Assembly (NCBI RefSeq): GCF_011386835.1
Contig: NC_088791.1
Span: 50,425,498 to 50,489,497 of the forward strand
DNA: 64,000 nt
Origin: Chrysemys picta bellii
Lineage: Eukaryota > Chordata > Testudines > Emydidae
Direction of reading: 5' to 3'
In this document: in pieces, positions 23,571 through 34,708 of the stretch
How the letters are laid out: each line of letters starts with the position of its first letter
Position numbering within the stretch: position 1 is the first letter of the stretch
Notes under the pieces: model-generated
Databases searched by the model: none
Told to the model about the DNA's origin: nothing
The model's input: the letters and a program-made list of their open reading frames with translations, nothing else
Position numbers and translations under genes: made by a program

Positions 23571-24775
23571 TGAAGTTGAGGGGATTTATTTTGGCAATGT
23601 GAGGGGTTGGGAGATTTTTTTGGTTATGTTCTTTACTGACTGACTGATTTATGATGAGGATGGGTGTGTGGGAAATCTACTCCTGTTTTATTTTTCTGGC
23701 TTGTGTTTTTTATAGATGGCAGGATGCCTAGAGCCTAGGATAGGTGTCTTATAAAGTGAAATCAAAACAAAGAAAATAATTTGATTGCAATTCACAGAAG
23801 TTACAAATATAAAGGGAAGTAGACAGATGAAAACATTTCCTGTTAGAGAAGTTTAAAACCTAGGTATTTTTTGATGGTACTCAGGTGAACTAAATTTAGT
23901 TCCATCTAACATACCAAGTTTAGATTCTATTTAAAAAAAAAAAAGCAATGAAATTAATTGTCTTGTTCCCTGACTCTATCTTGTGATCCATAGTCAGTTG
24001 AGATGCCATGAAATTATACATATTAATATCAGTGTTGTTAATTAATTAAATGGAAGTTATTTCTATTTACCATGTGCTTTAGCTGCAGTACAGGATGCAC
24101 AAATATTGCCCTTGAAGATTTGATGAGTAACACCTTTATTTATTATATCTGTTGACTTGCCCCAAATTAGAATGGAACACCCATAGCGGTACACATGGCA
24201 TCTGCATGAATATAAAATGAACTCCTCTTATCAGTGCTATTTATAATAAATAGCACATAAATTCATGATGACAGAACACTTACTGTCTCTGAACCATTTA
24301 TCAACTGTGTAGAATACAAAAGCTACTTGCTACTTGGGAAAATAATTTGACTACCTTATGTTTAGGAAGTACCTTCCTCCAAAAGAACACCCAAACAGTC
24401 CATAAAAGTATGTAGAAGCACATGCTAATACTCTTGCAAAAGTCTCTGGACACATCACTGAAATGCAGTGACCTCTGAGGTGGGACATGGCAGTTGTGTA
24501 GATTTTCTATAGGCTGTTGAAGAGAAGAAACTTATCTATTTGTAGACATGCCAAGGCCTTCAATGACTAGCGAGCTATACTTTTAAATGTAAAGATGGCA
24601 CCTGTGGCTTTTCATCCTACATTGGTTTAATGCTGGCCTATTGTACACCCATCCCCTGTCCTTGAACACTCATGCAGGAGCAGGCACAATCTCATCCTGG
24701 ACTTCAGAAACTAGGATTGGAGAGTCTATCATATAATAGACATGACTTTCACCTATTATCATTTTGTCTCATACT
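23571..24775. other. Unassigned AT-rich stretch
   Basis: No gene or recognisable repeat. There is a poly-A run near 23932-23944. Confidence 0.45.
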
Positions 24776-24786
24776 AGTAATTTCAG

Positions 24787-25590
24787 GTTTCAGAGTAACA
24801 GCCATGTTAGTCTGTATCTGCAAAAAGAAGAACAGGAGTACTTGTGGCACCTTAGAGACTAACAAATTTATTAGAGCATAAGCTTTCGTGGACTACAGCC
24901 CACTTCTTCGGATGCATATAGAATGGAACATATATTGAGGAGATATATATATACACACATACAGAGAGCATAAACAGGTGGGAGTTGTCTTACCAACTCT
25001 GAGAGGCCAATTAATTAAGAGAAAAAAAAACTTTTGAAGTGATAATCAAGCTAGCCGAGTACAGACAGTTTGATAATAAGTGTGAGAGTACTTACAAGGG
25101 GAGATAGAGTCAATGTTTGTAATGGCTCAGCCATTCCCAGTCCTTATTCAAACCGGAGTCTGATGTCAGATTTGTGTCCATTAATTCTTTTGCGTAGAGA
25201 CATCAGGAATCAAAATACTCAAAAACCAGTGGGAGAACACTTTAACCTGTCTGGTCATTCAGTGACAGACCTGCGGGTGGCTATATTACAACAGAAAAAC
25301 TTCAAAAACAGACTCCAAAGAGAGACTGGTGAGCTAGAATTGATATGCAAACTAGACACAATCAACTCCGGTTTGAAGTTTTTTTTTTCTCTTAATTAAT
25401 TGGCCTCTCAGAGTTGGTAAGACAACTCCCACCTGTTTATGCTCTCTGTATGTGTGTATATATATATCTCCTCAATATATGTTCCATTCTATATGCATCC
25501 GAAGAAGTGGGCTGTAGTCCACGAAAGCTTATGCTCTAATAAATTTGTTAGTCTCTAAGGTGCCACAAGTACTCCTGTTCTTCTTTTTTT
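24787..25590. mobile_element. Palindromic Penelope-like element insertion
   Basis: An 11-bp target duplication AGTAATTTCAG lies at 24776-24786 and 25591-25601. The left arm (about 24820-25035) and right arm (about 25379-25585) are long inverted copies of the same 3' tail (CTTGTGGCACC, GAGACTAACAAATTTATTAG, AAGCTTTCGTGGACTACAGC). Between them lie two internal pieces of the element in opposite orientations. The plus-strand piece at about 25199-25378 encodes NQNTQKPVGEHFNLSGHSV and then QRETGELELICKLDTINSGL, the end of the GIY-YIG-type domain. The unpaired 35-bp extension (GTTTCAGAGTAACAGCCATG...) is only at the left. Inverted, rearranged insertions are known for Penelope-like elements. Confidence 0.85.
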
Positions 25591-25601
25591 AGTAATTTCA
25601 G

Positions 25602-26243
25602 ATTATTAATGTATAGGTCTTTTTTTGACATGCATTGTTGTAGTATCTGAGCACTTCAAAAGGTTAAAGAATTCATCCTCATACCACCGTTGAAGTAGGA
25701 AAATATTATCCCCATTTAATGGAGAAATAGGGATATAAACAAATTAATTATATCCTGAGTTTCAGAGGTGCTGAGCACTCACGACTGCATTTGAAATCAA
25801 CAGGACTCAGGCACCTGGCCTTTTTTGTCTCATCCAAGACTGCAGAGTCTGGAATAGAGCCCAGATCTCCTGAGGCCCACTCCAGCATTTTCACCAAAAG
25901 ACAGCCCATTCCTCCAGGAATATCAGTCATGCCCTAATAGCACTTTCAGCCTCATGCTATTGTATCAATTTTGCAAGTAGTTAAAGAATAGAAAACATAG
26001 AATTAAAAGTTATGAAGAGAATGGTTTTGACACACAAGCTCTGTTTCAACTGCACGGTCAAGTGGTTTATTGACAAATTTGATTTTGTTGCAAGGACTTG
26101 AGCACTCATTGTTTACTGAATACCAACAGTGTATTTGGTATTTGACAGGAGAAAAACATGGTTCCTAACTCCAAAGAGTTTACAGTCCAAATCCCTATGT
26201 AAAGTAGTGTTACCCCCTTTCTACCCAAACAGCTATCAAATTT
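25602..26243. repeat. MIR-like SINE remnant in otherwise unassigned sequence
   Basis: At about 25690-25920 the order ATTATCCCCATTTAATGGAG, then AGAGCCCAGATCTCCTGAGG, resembles the MIR core arrangement. It carries an embedded GTTTCAGAGGTGCTGAGCAC module that recurs at about 32580-32650 and 58840-58890. It is degenerate. Nothing else is recognised. Confidence 0.4.
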
Positions 26244-26640
26244 TGAATTCTAAGGAGTCTGGTATTGTCTTTGATGGAATCTTGTTTATTTACAAGGAAC
26301 ATACAAAACCTTGATTCTCTGAATGTAGGAGGAACCAAGAACAAAAAGGATCAGTTTCTTAACTTACAGCCCTATGCCTCTTCAAAAACACCATACTCAA
26401 AAGCTCTCTCAGCATTTTTCGAGGGTCACACTATGTTCAGTAGCTATGGCTTGGCTTAGTTGCTTTTTGCTCTGTCGCTCTCTCTGTTCTTGTATTGTCT
26501 CAGTTTGAGTGTCCTCTAACCCCTTGCTCTCCTCCACCCAAACACTCAGCAAAACCCCTCCACCCACTCAGTTCAAAGACTCCTGGGTGGGTTCACAACT
26601 CCTTTTGTCTTAGGTTAGAGCTTGTCATTTACTTACCCTT
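26244..26640. repeat. Interspersed repeat B, copy 1 (possible antisense LTR)
   Basis: It shares a series of phrases in the same order with 62370-62600: AGTCTGGTATT-TCTTTGATG, CTTGTTTATT-ACAA, GGAACCAA-AACAAAA, TCTTAACTTACAGCCCTA, then a C/T-rich end. The TTTATT near the start would be a polyadenylation signal on the minus strand, so an antisense LTR is one reading. The family is not identified. Confidence 0.5.
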
Positions 26641-26757
26641 ACAGTTATGTTAATTGAAGGATGTGTTCTCACTGATCAGTCTCAGTAAGGTTCTATCTCT
26701 ATCAATAGCAAGGTTTTCACCCCTCTCATGATGGTAGTAATCCCTTTGGGTAACTAA

Positions 26758-27127
26758 GATCTAGTCTAAACTAGAATTAGATTGACACAAGGCAGCTTAC
26801 ATCAACCTAACTATAGATGTGTCTACACTTAAATTTTGCTCCCGCCAATGTAACTGGCCTGCTACACTGACTTAATAACTCCACCTCCACGAGCAGTGTA
26901 GAGTCAAGGTTGATGTAGTTATGTCAATACATTGACTGTTACTGGCTTTCAGGAGCCATCCCACAATGCCCCACACTGATTGTTTAATTGATACAAGTGC
27001 TCCTGGTGAGGACATGCACCGTTGACACAAGGAGCACATTGTAGTCATGCACAAGCAATGTAGTTACTGCAGTGACTGTATGCCAATGTAAGTTAGGTTG
27101 ACCTAATTTTGTAGTGTAGACATGGCC
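26758..27127. mobile_element. PIF/Harbinger-type MITE (370 bp)
   Basis: The right end TAGTGTAGACATGGCC is a standard Harbinger terminus and the left end GATCTAGTCTAAACTA is a mutated version of it. The 3-bp flanks are TAA (26755-26757) and TTA (27128-27130), both TWA. The inside has no coding capacity. It contains CCATCCCACAATGCCCC, similar in style to the subterminal part of the full-length element. Confidence 0.72.
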
Positions 27128-27130
27128 TTA

Positions 27131-29150
27131 TATGCAGTCTGTCTTTTGTATACAGAACTAAAATGCATAAGATAAACATGTTAAAGTTCTAGAAAGATGT
27201 TACCATAAAGTTGAATGCAATTTACACAGCCATATGAGGGAAAGTTGTCTTAAAATCAGACTAAAATATACAGATAAATGGGTTACTAGTGTTCTTTTTC
27301 ATTAGAAGAGTTTATAATAGGATCCCAGAGAAAATGGCCATGTGTCAAGCATATGATTGTTCTAAAATTATCTTCATTCTGATATAATTTGTAAAAAACG
27401 TATCTAATTCCGAAGTGCCACTTGTGCCCAGGTAACATTTTTCAGTTTATAGAATTATGTCATTTTAATTCTGAAATAGTAGGTCTGAAGAATGTCTAAA
27501 ACACAAACCCCAAGTTTCAGAAAGTTAAAGTACCTTATCTTTTGGAGGTGCTGGTAGGATTTCTAATAGCATGATAGTACACCAGCATTACAATTTAGAG
27601 TACTCTTGTCTTGAGCAAAATTTTGGCACAGTCTAGAGAATTTAACAATCTTTATTGTATTGCCTGAAAAGCAATTTAACTTGAAAGGCTTCATCTTCCC
27701 CAAATTGATACAAGCCGAACACATAAAAGAAGCTTTAGTTACAGCATGAAATTGACAGTTGGACTCTGTAGAAAAATTAAATATGGTCTACAAAAGACAT
27801 TAAAGTACATAATAAGCATAAGACAAACTCCAAATAGCAAAAGATAAATTTCCATTTGTACCCAGAAATACTGGGATACCAAAAAAAAAAAGCTTTAACT
27901 ATGGTAAATTAAACTCAGTGATGAGTGGTATTAGTTGTTCCCCAATTTATATCATATTGTTGTTTTTATACTATTTTTATACTATTCCAATCTAACCTGG
28001 AGTTTATTAAACCCAAACATTTTGTTAAAAAAACCCATCATCTATTTTAATAGAAATAATCTGATTAGCTATAATTTAGTTAAGTGCTTTGACTTACATC
28101 TATTTGGCTATATTTCATACTTCTATGGAATTACATATTGTGCTTTTATTAAGTGATGTTTAAAAAGTAACAAAAGACTTTGCCACTAGTTGGTTCATAC
28201 TAAATCACTTGGACTCTTGCACATGCATTTTCAATGCTCGTTATGCTTTGGAAACTAAATGTATTCTGAGAATCACTGCGGGATCAACTTGTTCATAAAT
28301 TAATACAGGTTGGCTGTATTAAAATCTATAAAACTATCACTCATTCTTAGAACACAGGGGATACTGTAGTTTCAGGTTTTTATTTCTTTTTAAGGCAATG
28401 TAATTGGCTGATTGATAGAAGAGGCAGAGGGGGAAATCACTAAAGAATAGCAACTGGACTAAAAATAGAAAAAAGTACTTTCTTTCATTAGTGAAATATA
28501 CACCTGCAGCGGCCATGTGGGTGATTACCATTTAAAGTATAAAAACTGTGAAATAACATAGGCTTTTTGTCTCTTTAAAATATTGCAGTTGCAGGTCTAA
28601 TTAATTATCTTAGAAGATAAAAATGGATTGATCTGTTCCCGAATTCTGCATTTCATAATCCAATGAATCACATGGCATAACAAGATCTTATCATTTACCA
28701 CTATGTGTAACTTACTTTGTTGACAGTTTTTAGCTGAGTAAAGTTTGCTCTTATATATGCTAAGTAGTAAATTCTGGGGCTTACTCTAGGTGATTATTCT
28801 GGGTTTCCTTCACTTATTATTCTTTTGTCTTCTTTGCAATGAAGAAGCCTGTATAAGGCCACAGAAGCTGTGGAAATTGGCTCCACATCAGTCTGGTTGA
28901 GTCAGCAAGTAATCAACTTGTAGGGAACAGCTCCAGATTTAACTGGATGAATAATCACCTCAAAAAGAATATTAGGTATAAGCAGATTGCTTAGAAGGGA
29001 AGAAGCGATTGATCAGTAAAGAAAGCGACATCTTGGAGGTTTAAGAATGTAGGGATAAAGTGAGTTTGGCAATTCTGAGTTAGACCTTTCAAAGGAAATT
29101 AAAATAAATAGTAGAATGTTCTTTAGCCATAAACATAGAAAGAGAAGAAG
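27131..29150. other. Unassigned AT-rich stretch
   Basis: No gene or assignable repeat. A poly-A run lies near 27881-27890. Open frames on both strands are short and lack motifs. Confidence 0.45.
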
Positions 29151-29199
29151 TGGGGCCAGTATGCAGCCAAGATGAGATAATGTAGGAATGGCTGAAAAT

Positions 29200-31090
29200 C
29201 TAAGTGCCTCAGTCTTCAGTAAAAATTATAATGCAGAACATCGGTGCAAAGGTAGGATGGCAAATGAGAATGAGTGTATAGAAGTGGAAATTACCACATC
29301 TGATGTGGGGGAAAAAGCCCAGCGTTTAATGCTCTGAAATCAAGGAAACCAGACAGACAATCTCTGTCCCAGAATACTTGGAACTGCAAGTCTGGTAGCA
29401 AGGGAGTTTTAATAAATCTAAAATTGGGGGTGATACCATATGACTGGAGAATAGCAAAGGTAGAACCTATATTTAAGAAAGGGAAGAAGTGATCTGAGCA
29501 AGTACAGACCCATTAGTCTGACCTCAGTAAAACACAAGGCTGTAGAAATTTTTTTGAAGGAAATAATAATCTGGGACCTGCAGGTAAATGGAAACTGGGA
29601 TGAAATGCAACCGGGGTTTACCAAAGGTGGATTGTGCTAGACTAATCTGAAATCTATCTTTGAGATGACTGATTCCTTAGACAAGGAAAATTCAACTGAG
29701 CTAATCTATGTGGACATTAGTAAAGCATTTGACGTGGTACCATTTAAGAAATTAGATAAACTGAAGACAGAGATTAATACAGAAAGAACTGGCTAAAGAG
29801 AGACAACAAGGTTGTCCTGAAAGGAGAGCTATCATTGAAGGTCTGGCAGGAGGTTATTGGTGGAGTTCCTCAAGTATTATCTTGGGATATTTTACTTAAT
29901 ATTTTCATTAATGAGCTTTGCACAAAAAGGAGGGGTGTGTTAATGAAGTTTACTGATGACAGAAAGTTGGGAGGCATTGTCAATACAGAAGAGAGTTGGA
30001 TAATTATACAGGATGAACTGGAAGATCTAGACGTCTGGAGCAACAGAAATGGGATGAAATGTAACAGTACAAAGTGAAAGATCGTGCACTTTGGGACTAA
30101 CAACAAGAATTTGTGCTGTTGGAAACGGCAGAGGAGGAGAACGACCTGGATGTATTAGCTGATCACAGTATGACTGTGAGCCAACAATGTGATCTGGGGA
30201 GGCGGGGAAAAGGGAAGGCAGATGCAAACGTAGGATGTATCATATGAGGTGTTTCCAGTAGACATAGGGAAGCATTAATGTAATTGTACAAGGCACTGGT
30301 AAGACCTTATCTGGAACACTGTACAGTTCTGGTTACCCATGTTCAAGAAAGATTAATTCAAACTGGAACAGGTGCACAGAAGGTCTATTAGGGTGATCAG
30401 GAGAATGGAGAGCCTATCTTACTAGAGGAGACTCTTGGTATAACTACAACAGGGATAAAAGACTGGTGGCACAGTCATGGCTGACCCAAGTTAGCTGATT
30501 GGGCTTGCAGGGCTCAGGCTCACAGTGCTAAAAATCACTGTGTAGAAATTTGAGCTCAGGCTACAATCTGAGCTCTGGGACCCTCCACCCTCACAGGGTC
30601 CCAGAGCTTGGACTCCAGCCTGAGCCTCAATATCTACACAGTGATGTTTTTCAGCCCCAGAGCCCAAGCCCAAATCAGCAGACCCTGGCCAGCCATGTGT
30701 TTTTTATCCATTTGAAGACATAACCTAAAGGAGTTTACTTGTTTAGCAGAGCAAAATGAAGATTACAAAGGAGATATGATTTCTCTGTATAAATACATTA
30801 AAGGGATAAATGCCAGGAAGGAAGATGAGATATTTATGCTAAAAGACAGTGTTGGCACAAGAATAAGTGGGTGAGAACTATCTATGAATAAATTTAGACT
30901 GGAAACCATCAGAGGCATGAGGTTTTAGAACAGCCTTCCAATAGGAGTAGTTAGGCATACAACCTAGCTAGTTTTAAGATTAAGCTTGATACATTTTTGA
31001 ATGGGATTATATGACAGGGTTGCCTCCTGTAATGGGGAATTGGACTCCATGACCCACCAGAATATTCCTTTCAGTCCTACATCCCATGTA
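29200..31090 (+). pseudogene. CR1-like LINE reverse-transcriptase remnant
   Basis: Several frames together cover CR1 ORF2: I-P-Y-D-W-R-I-A-K-V, SKYRPISLTSV, GFTKGG, LIYVDISKAFDVVPF (RT motif with catalytic D), GGVPQVLSWDILLNIFINEL (normally Q-G-S-V-L-G-P-L-L-F) and FTDDRKLGGIV, where the F-x-D-D catalytic pair survives. C-terminal parts follow to about 31090, ending in CR1-tail-like GGGAATTGGACTCCATGACC. Frameshifts and stops are common, so it is dead. Positions 30453-30711 are a foldback insertion inside it. Confidence 0.85.
30453..30711. mobile_element. Foldback (palindromic) MITE nested in CR1
   Basis: The two halves are inverted complements: CATGGCTGACCCA, GGGCTCAGGCT, TCACTGTGTAGA and AGCTCTGGGACCC on the left are answered by GGGTCCCAGAGCT, TCTACACAGTGA, AGCCTGAGCC and GCCAGCCATG on the right. 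It separates CR1 sequence on both sides. The ACTGTGTAGA motif recalls Harbinger-type ends, so it may be a relic of that group. The exact ends and the target duplication are unclear. Confidence 0.75.
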
Positions 31091-31258
31091 ACAGACCCAG
31101 GGCAAAGGTAGAGAAAGAGTGGAATGGAACGTGGAAACCCAATACAATGTGTTCTTTTATGCCCAAGTTCCACATGATGGAGTGCTTCATGCTTTTAAAA
31201 TGTATGGGTTTCTTTTTTGTTTTGTTTTACAGTTAGGAAACTGAAGAAGACTATAGAG

Positions 31259-32160
31259 CAGTGGTCTCCAACCTTTTTACACACAAGATCACTTTTTGAA
31301 TTTAAGTGCAACCCAGGATCAACCCCACCCCTCCCCTGAGACCTCACCCTGCTCACTCCATCCCCCCTCCCTCCGTCGCTTACTTTCCCCTACCCTCACT
31401 CACTTTCAGCGGGCTGGGACTGGGGCAGGGGGTTGGGGTGCAGGACGGGGTGCGGGCTGTAGGCTGGGGCCAAGGGGTTCAGAGTGTGGGAAGGGGCTCC
31501 AGCCTGAACCTGGGGCAGGGGGTTGAGGTTCATGAGAGGGTGCAGGGTGTGGGCTCTGGGAGGGAGTTTGGGTACAGGAGAGGTTTGGGGTGCAAGAGGG
31601 ATTATGGGGTCCTGGCTTTGGGAGAGGGCTCATGCCTAGGACAGGGGGTTTGGGTGCAGGAGGGAATATGGGGTACTGACTCCAGGAGGGGGCTCAGGGC
31701 TGGGGTGCAGGAGGGGTGCAGACATGCGCCGGGTGGCACTTATCCCAGGCAGCTCCCAGTCAGTGATGAAGCAGGGCTAAGGCAGGCTCCCTGTCTGCCC
31801 CAGCACCATGCCGCTCCCGAAAGTGGCCATCACACCCCTGCGGCCCCTAGGGGGGCACATGGCTCAACACGCTGCCCCTCTCTGCAGGCACCACCCCTGC
31901 AGATCCCATTGGATGCTGTTCCCGGTTCCCGGCCAATGGGAGCTGCAGAGGTGGTGCTTGCAGGCAGGAGCAGTGAACAGAGACCCATGCCCCACCCCCT
32001 TCCCTGGGGCCACTTCCGGGAGCGGCATGTGTCCAGGGCAGGCAGGGACCCTGCCTTAGCCCTGCTGTGCCACTGGACTTTTAGTGGCTGGAGATTGCGA
32101 TCGACTAGCAAAGGCCCAGGATTGACCAGTGGATTGCGATCTACCAGTTGGTGACCACTG
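31259..32160. mobile_element. hAT-like non-autonomous element (902 bp)
   Basis: The ends CAGTGGTCTCCAACC and GTTGGTGACCACTG are inverted complements with a mismatch. Flanking 8-mers CTATAGAG (31251-31258) and CTATGCAG (32161-32168) agree at 6 of 8 positions, consistent with an aged hAT duplication. The middle (about 31395-31730) is a GC-rich, G-tract array with variants of GGGGTGCAGGA repeated. The open frame spanning most of it reflects low stop density in GC-rich DNA; I recognise no protein. Confidence 0.72.
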
Positions 32161-32168
32161 CTATGCAG

Positions 32169-33851
32169 GATGGATGCAGAATGACCACCTTAGCTTCTAG
32201 CTAAGGATGCTTTACCACACGTAGTAGAAGGTCCTTTATCATAAGGAAAACAAGGGGACTCCATAAGTTGATTTAATGTAATCTATGAAATCCTCTTACT
32301 GTACTAAATTGCTATATTGTATATAGGAATTAAGATAGGAGGTAGGAAAAGAAGTGATGAGAGGGAACATAAGACCTGTCCTTGGCTGTCAGGATTGTTA
32401 TGTCTGAACATTTAAAACCAATGGAAACTCCAGAAGTAGCAGAACAAGGAACCCCATGGAGCCTCATTGCACGCATAAACCACAAAGCCTGGCAATTATT
32501 TATCAGGAAGTGTCAGGATTGTTTAACTCAGGTGCCTTAAAGTTAAGATCCTACATATACATTTAGGTGAATAAAAGAGACCTGAATTTCAGAGCTGTTG
32601 AGATTCTGTTGAAGTCAGAGGTACCTAGCACCTCTGAAAGTTTTTAATTGGGTGCTTAAATATGGATTTAGGTGATTAACTTCCTGATTTAGAATCTTAC
32701 TGCAAACTGGCCGTGGACAACAATGATTAATTGGTTTCAAGTCTTAACTCAGAAAACTGTGCACAGGATTTACTGTATGATAAAAGCTTGGTACAGTATA
32801 TCAAAGATACTTTAGCAGAGCTTTGCCAAGTCAGAAGACATGTCCCCTGACCATTGATAAAAGATAGCTTTAGTGCAATAGCAACAGGATTTGGATGAAT
32901 AATCTATTGGGCTCTGCTTGCATGAGCAAGAAACAAACAAACAAACAAAAACCAATATTACAGGAGAAAGATGGAGAAAGCATGAGAACAGCATATCATG
33001 GAAATGTTACACAAAATATATTATATGGATGATAAACCAATGCCAAAGCTGAAATAAAGTGCAAAGACAGGATAATAATCCCTTTTTTATTTCAATGTCT
33101 ATTAATATGCTGTACTCTGTATAATGCCATGAGAGGAATACAAATATATTAAGTGTTATATAATAAGAGTGGTCTTTAAGCACACAGTCTTTATTCAGGT
33201 AGAACTCCTGTTGGCTAACTGAGTGTCTAGAAGCAGCACAGAATTCAGTCAGACCCCACAAGACTACGAGCCACTTTGTAGAACAGGAGACTAATGCCTT
33301 CAAATGAGGGTGAGGTTGTATTTCCTTCCAGTTCTTCAATATCTTTTCCTCTTTCTCTCAGTAAAGGTAAGAAACTCATATCAATTACAATAACTTCACT
33401 GAATTTTTTATGTACATTTTCTGTTTTAAGCAGCATGGAATTATTGGCCCAGATTTTCAGCTGCATTCAGGGAATGTAGAACACAGCTGAGATGGGGTAT
33501 AGAGCCAGGTGGCTTTAAGCCACACCAGCATTTCCTTGATCCTGAAGTTCCTATGCAGTGATCCAGTCCCACAACACAATTTAGCGCATTCCACTCTAAC
33601 TTTTGCCAACTGCATGTACCCCCAAGAGGTAGTTCCAGCAACTGAGGATTACTGGGTGCAGGAATGTACCAGCTATTATCTTTTCTCCTAGCCACTCCTT
33701 CTTCAGCTTCATTTTTGTATGTGAAGTTATAAATATGGGCTATGTACTCGCATCTCACTGTGCTGGATTCTAAGTAGTATTAGTGAAGCATTTGGTCAGC
33801 TTCTTGAGAAAGAATTCTTCAGATTAAGTGCCCAATCAAGAAACACTTAAC
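32169..33851. other. Unassigned stretch with one old repeat module
   Basis: About 32565-32700 resembles the module TTTCAGAG..TGCTGAG..CACC plus AGGTGCTTAAAT found in several amniote repeats. An AAAC microsatellite lies at 32930-32950. There is no gene. Confidence 0.4.
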
Positions 33852-34708
33852 TGACAATGGACCTTGGGAGACTCCAATCCACATATGAGGAACATTCAAG
33901 GTAGCATGTGAGCAATGGCTGCTCTACCTGTAAAGAACTGAGTCAGGCATGGACATGTGACTTGCCCATGTAATTCCAAACTCCATCTTGCTGCTGTGAT
34001 TTTCCACAGTAAAAACAAAGGGGTTTCCTTCCACATGGCAGAGGATATAAAAGGCCCTGGAAACCCCTCGTTTTGGTCTTCAATCCTGCTTCTAACCTCT
34101 GGAGGAACTGTGCTTGAAACTGAAGTTCTGAACAAAGGACTGAGCGACCCATCCAAGCTGAGATATTTGTACTCCAGAGACTTGATTGGTTTAAATCAGC
34201 AGTAATCCCATCAAGCCTAAAACAATCCTGAAAAAAAGCCTGAACTAAGAACTTTGCGATTGTTGTATGTATTTGATTCTGTTTAATCTATTTTAACTCT
34301 CATCTATATTTCTTTCTTTTATTAATAAACCTTTAGATTTTAGATTCTAAAAAATTGGCAACAGCATGATTTGTGGGTAAGATCTGGCTGGTATATTGAC
34401 CTGGGTCTGGGGCTTGGTCCTTTGGGATCAGGAGAACCTTTTTTCTTTTACTGGGGTATTGGTTTTCATAACCATTCATCCCCATAAGGAGTGGTGGTGA
34501 TACAGGGAAACTGAAGCGTCTGAGGGAATTGCTTGTATGACTTCTGGTTAGCCAGTGGGGTAAAACCAAAGTCCTCTCTGTTTAGCTGGTTTGGTGTGTG
34601 CCTTAGTAGTGAAAGACCCCCAGCTTTGGGCTGTGACTGCCCTGCTCTAAGCAATTTGTCCTGAATTGATACTCTCTGTAGCATCCTGCCAAAGGCCGCT
34701 TTGTTACA
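33852..34708 (+). mobile_element. LTR-like element
   Basis: The sequence starts TGACAATGG and ends TTGTTACA. It contains a strong TATA box, GATATAAAAG (34044-34053), about 280 bp ahead of AATAAA (34324-34329), as in an LTR. No coding region is attached and the flanks show no clear target duplication, so it may be an old solo LTR. The boundaries are inferred from TG...CA. Confidence 0.55.

Noticed and set aside
24787..25590. Long inverted repeat considered as a precursor of a regulatory RNA hairpin
   Set aside because: The target duplication and tail sequence show a Penelope insertion; nothing points to RNA processing.
31306..32154. 282-codon plus-strand frame
   Set aside because: It lies entirely inside the hAT-like element, is built from G-rich repeats, and has no known motif.
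32930..32950. AAAC-rich repeat considered as a CRISPR-like or regulatory array
   Set aside because: It is a plain microsatellite without unique spacers.
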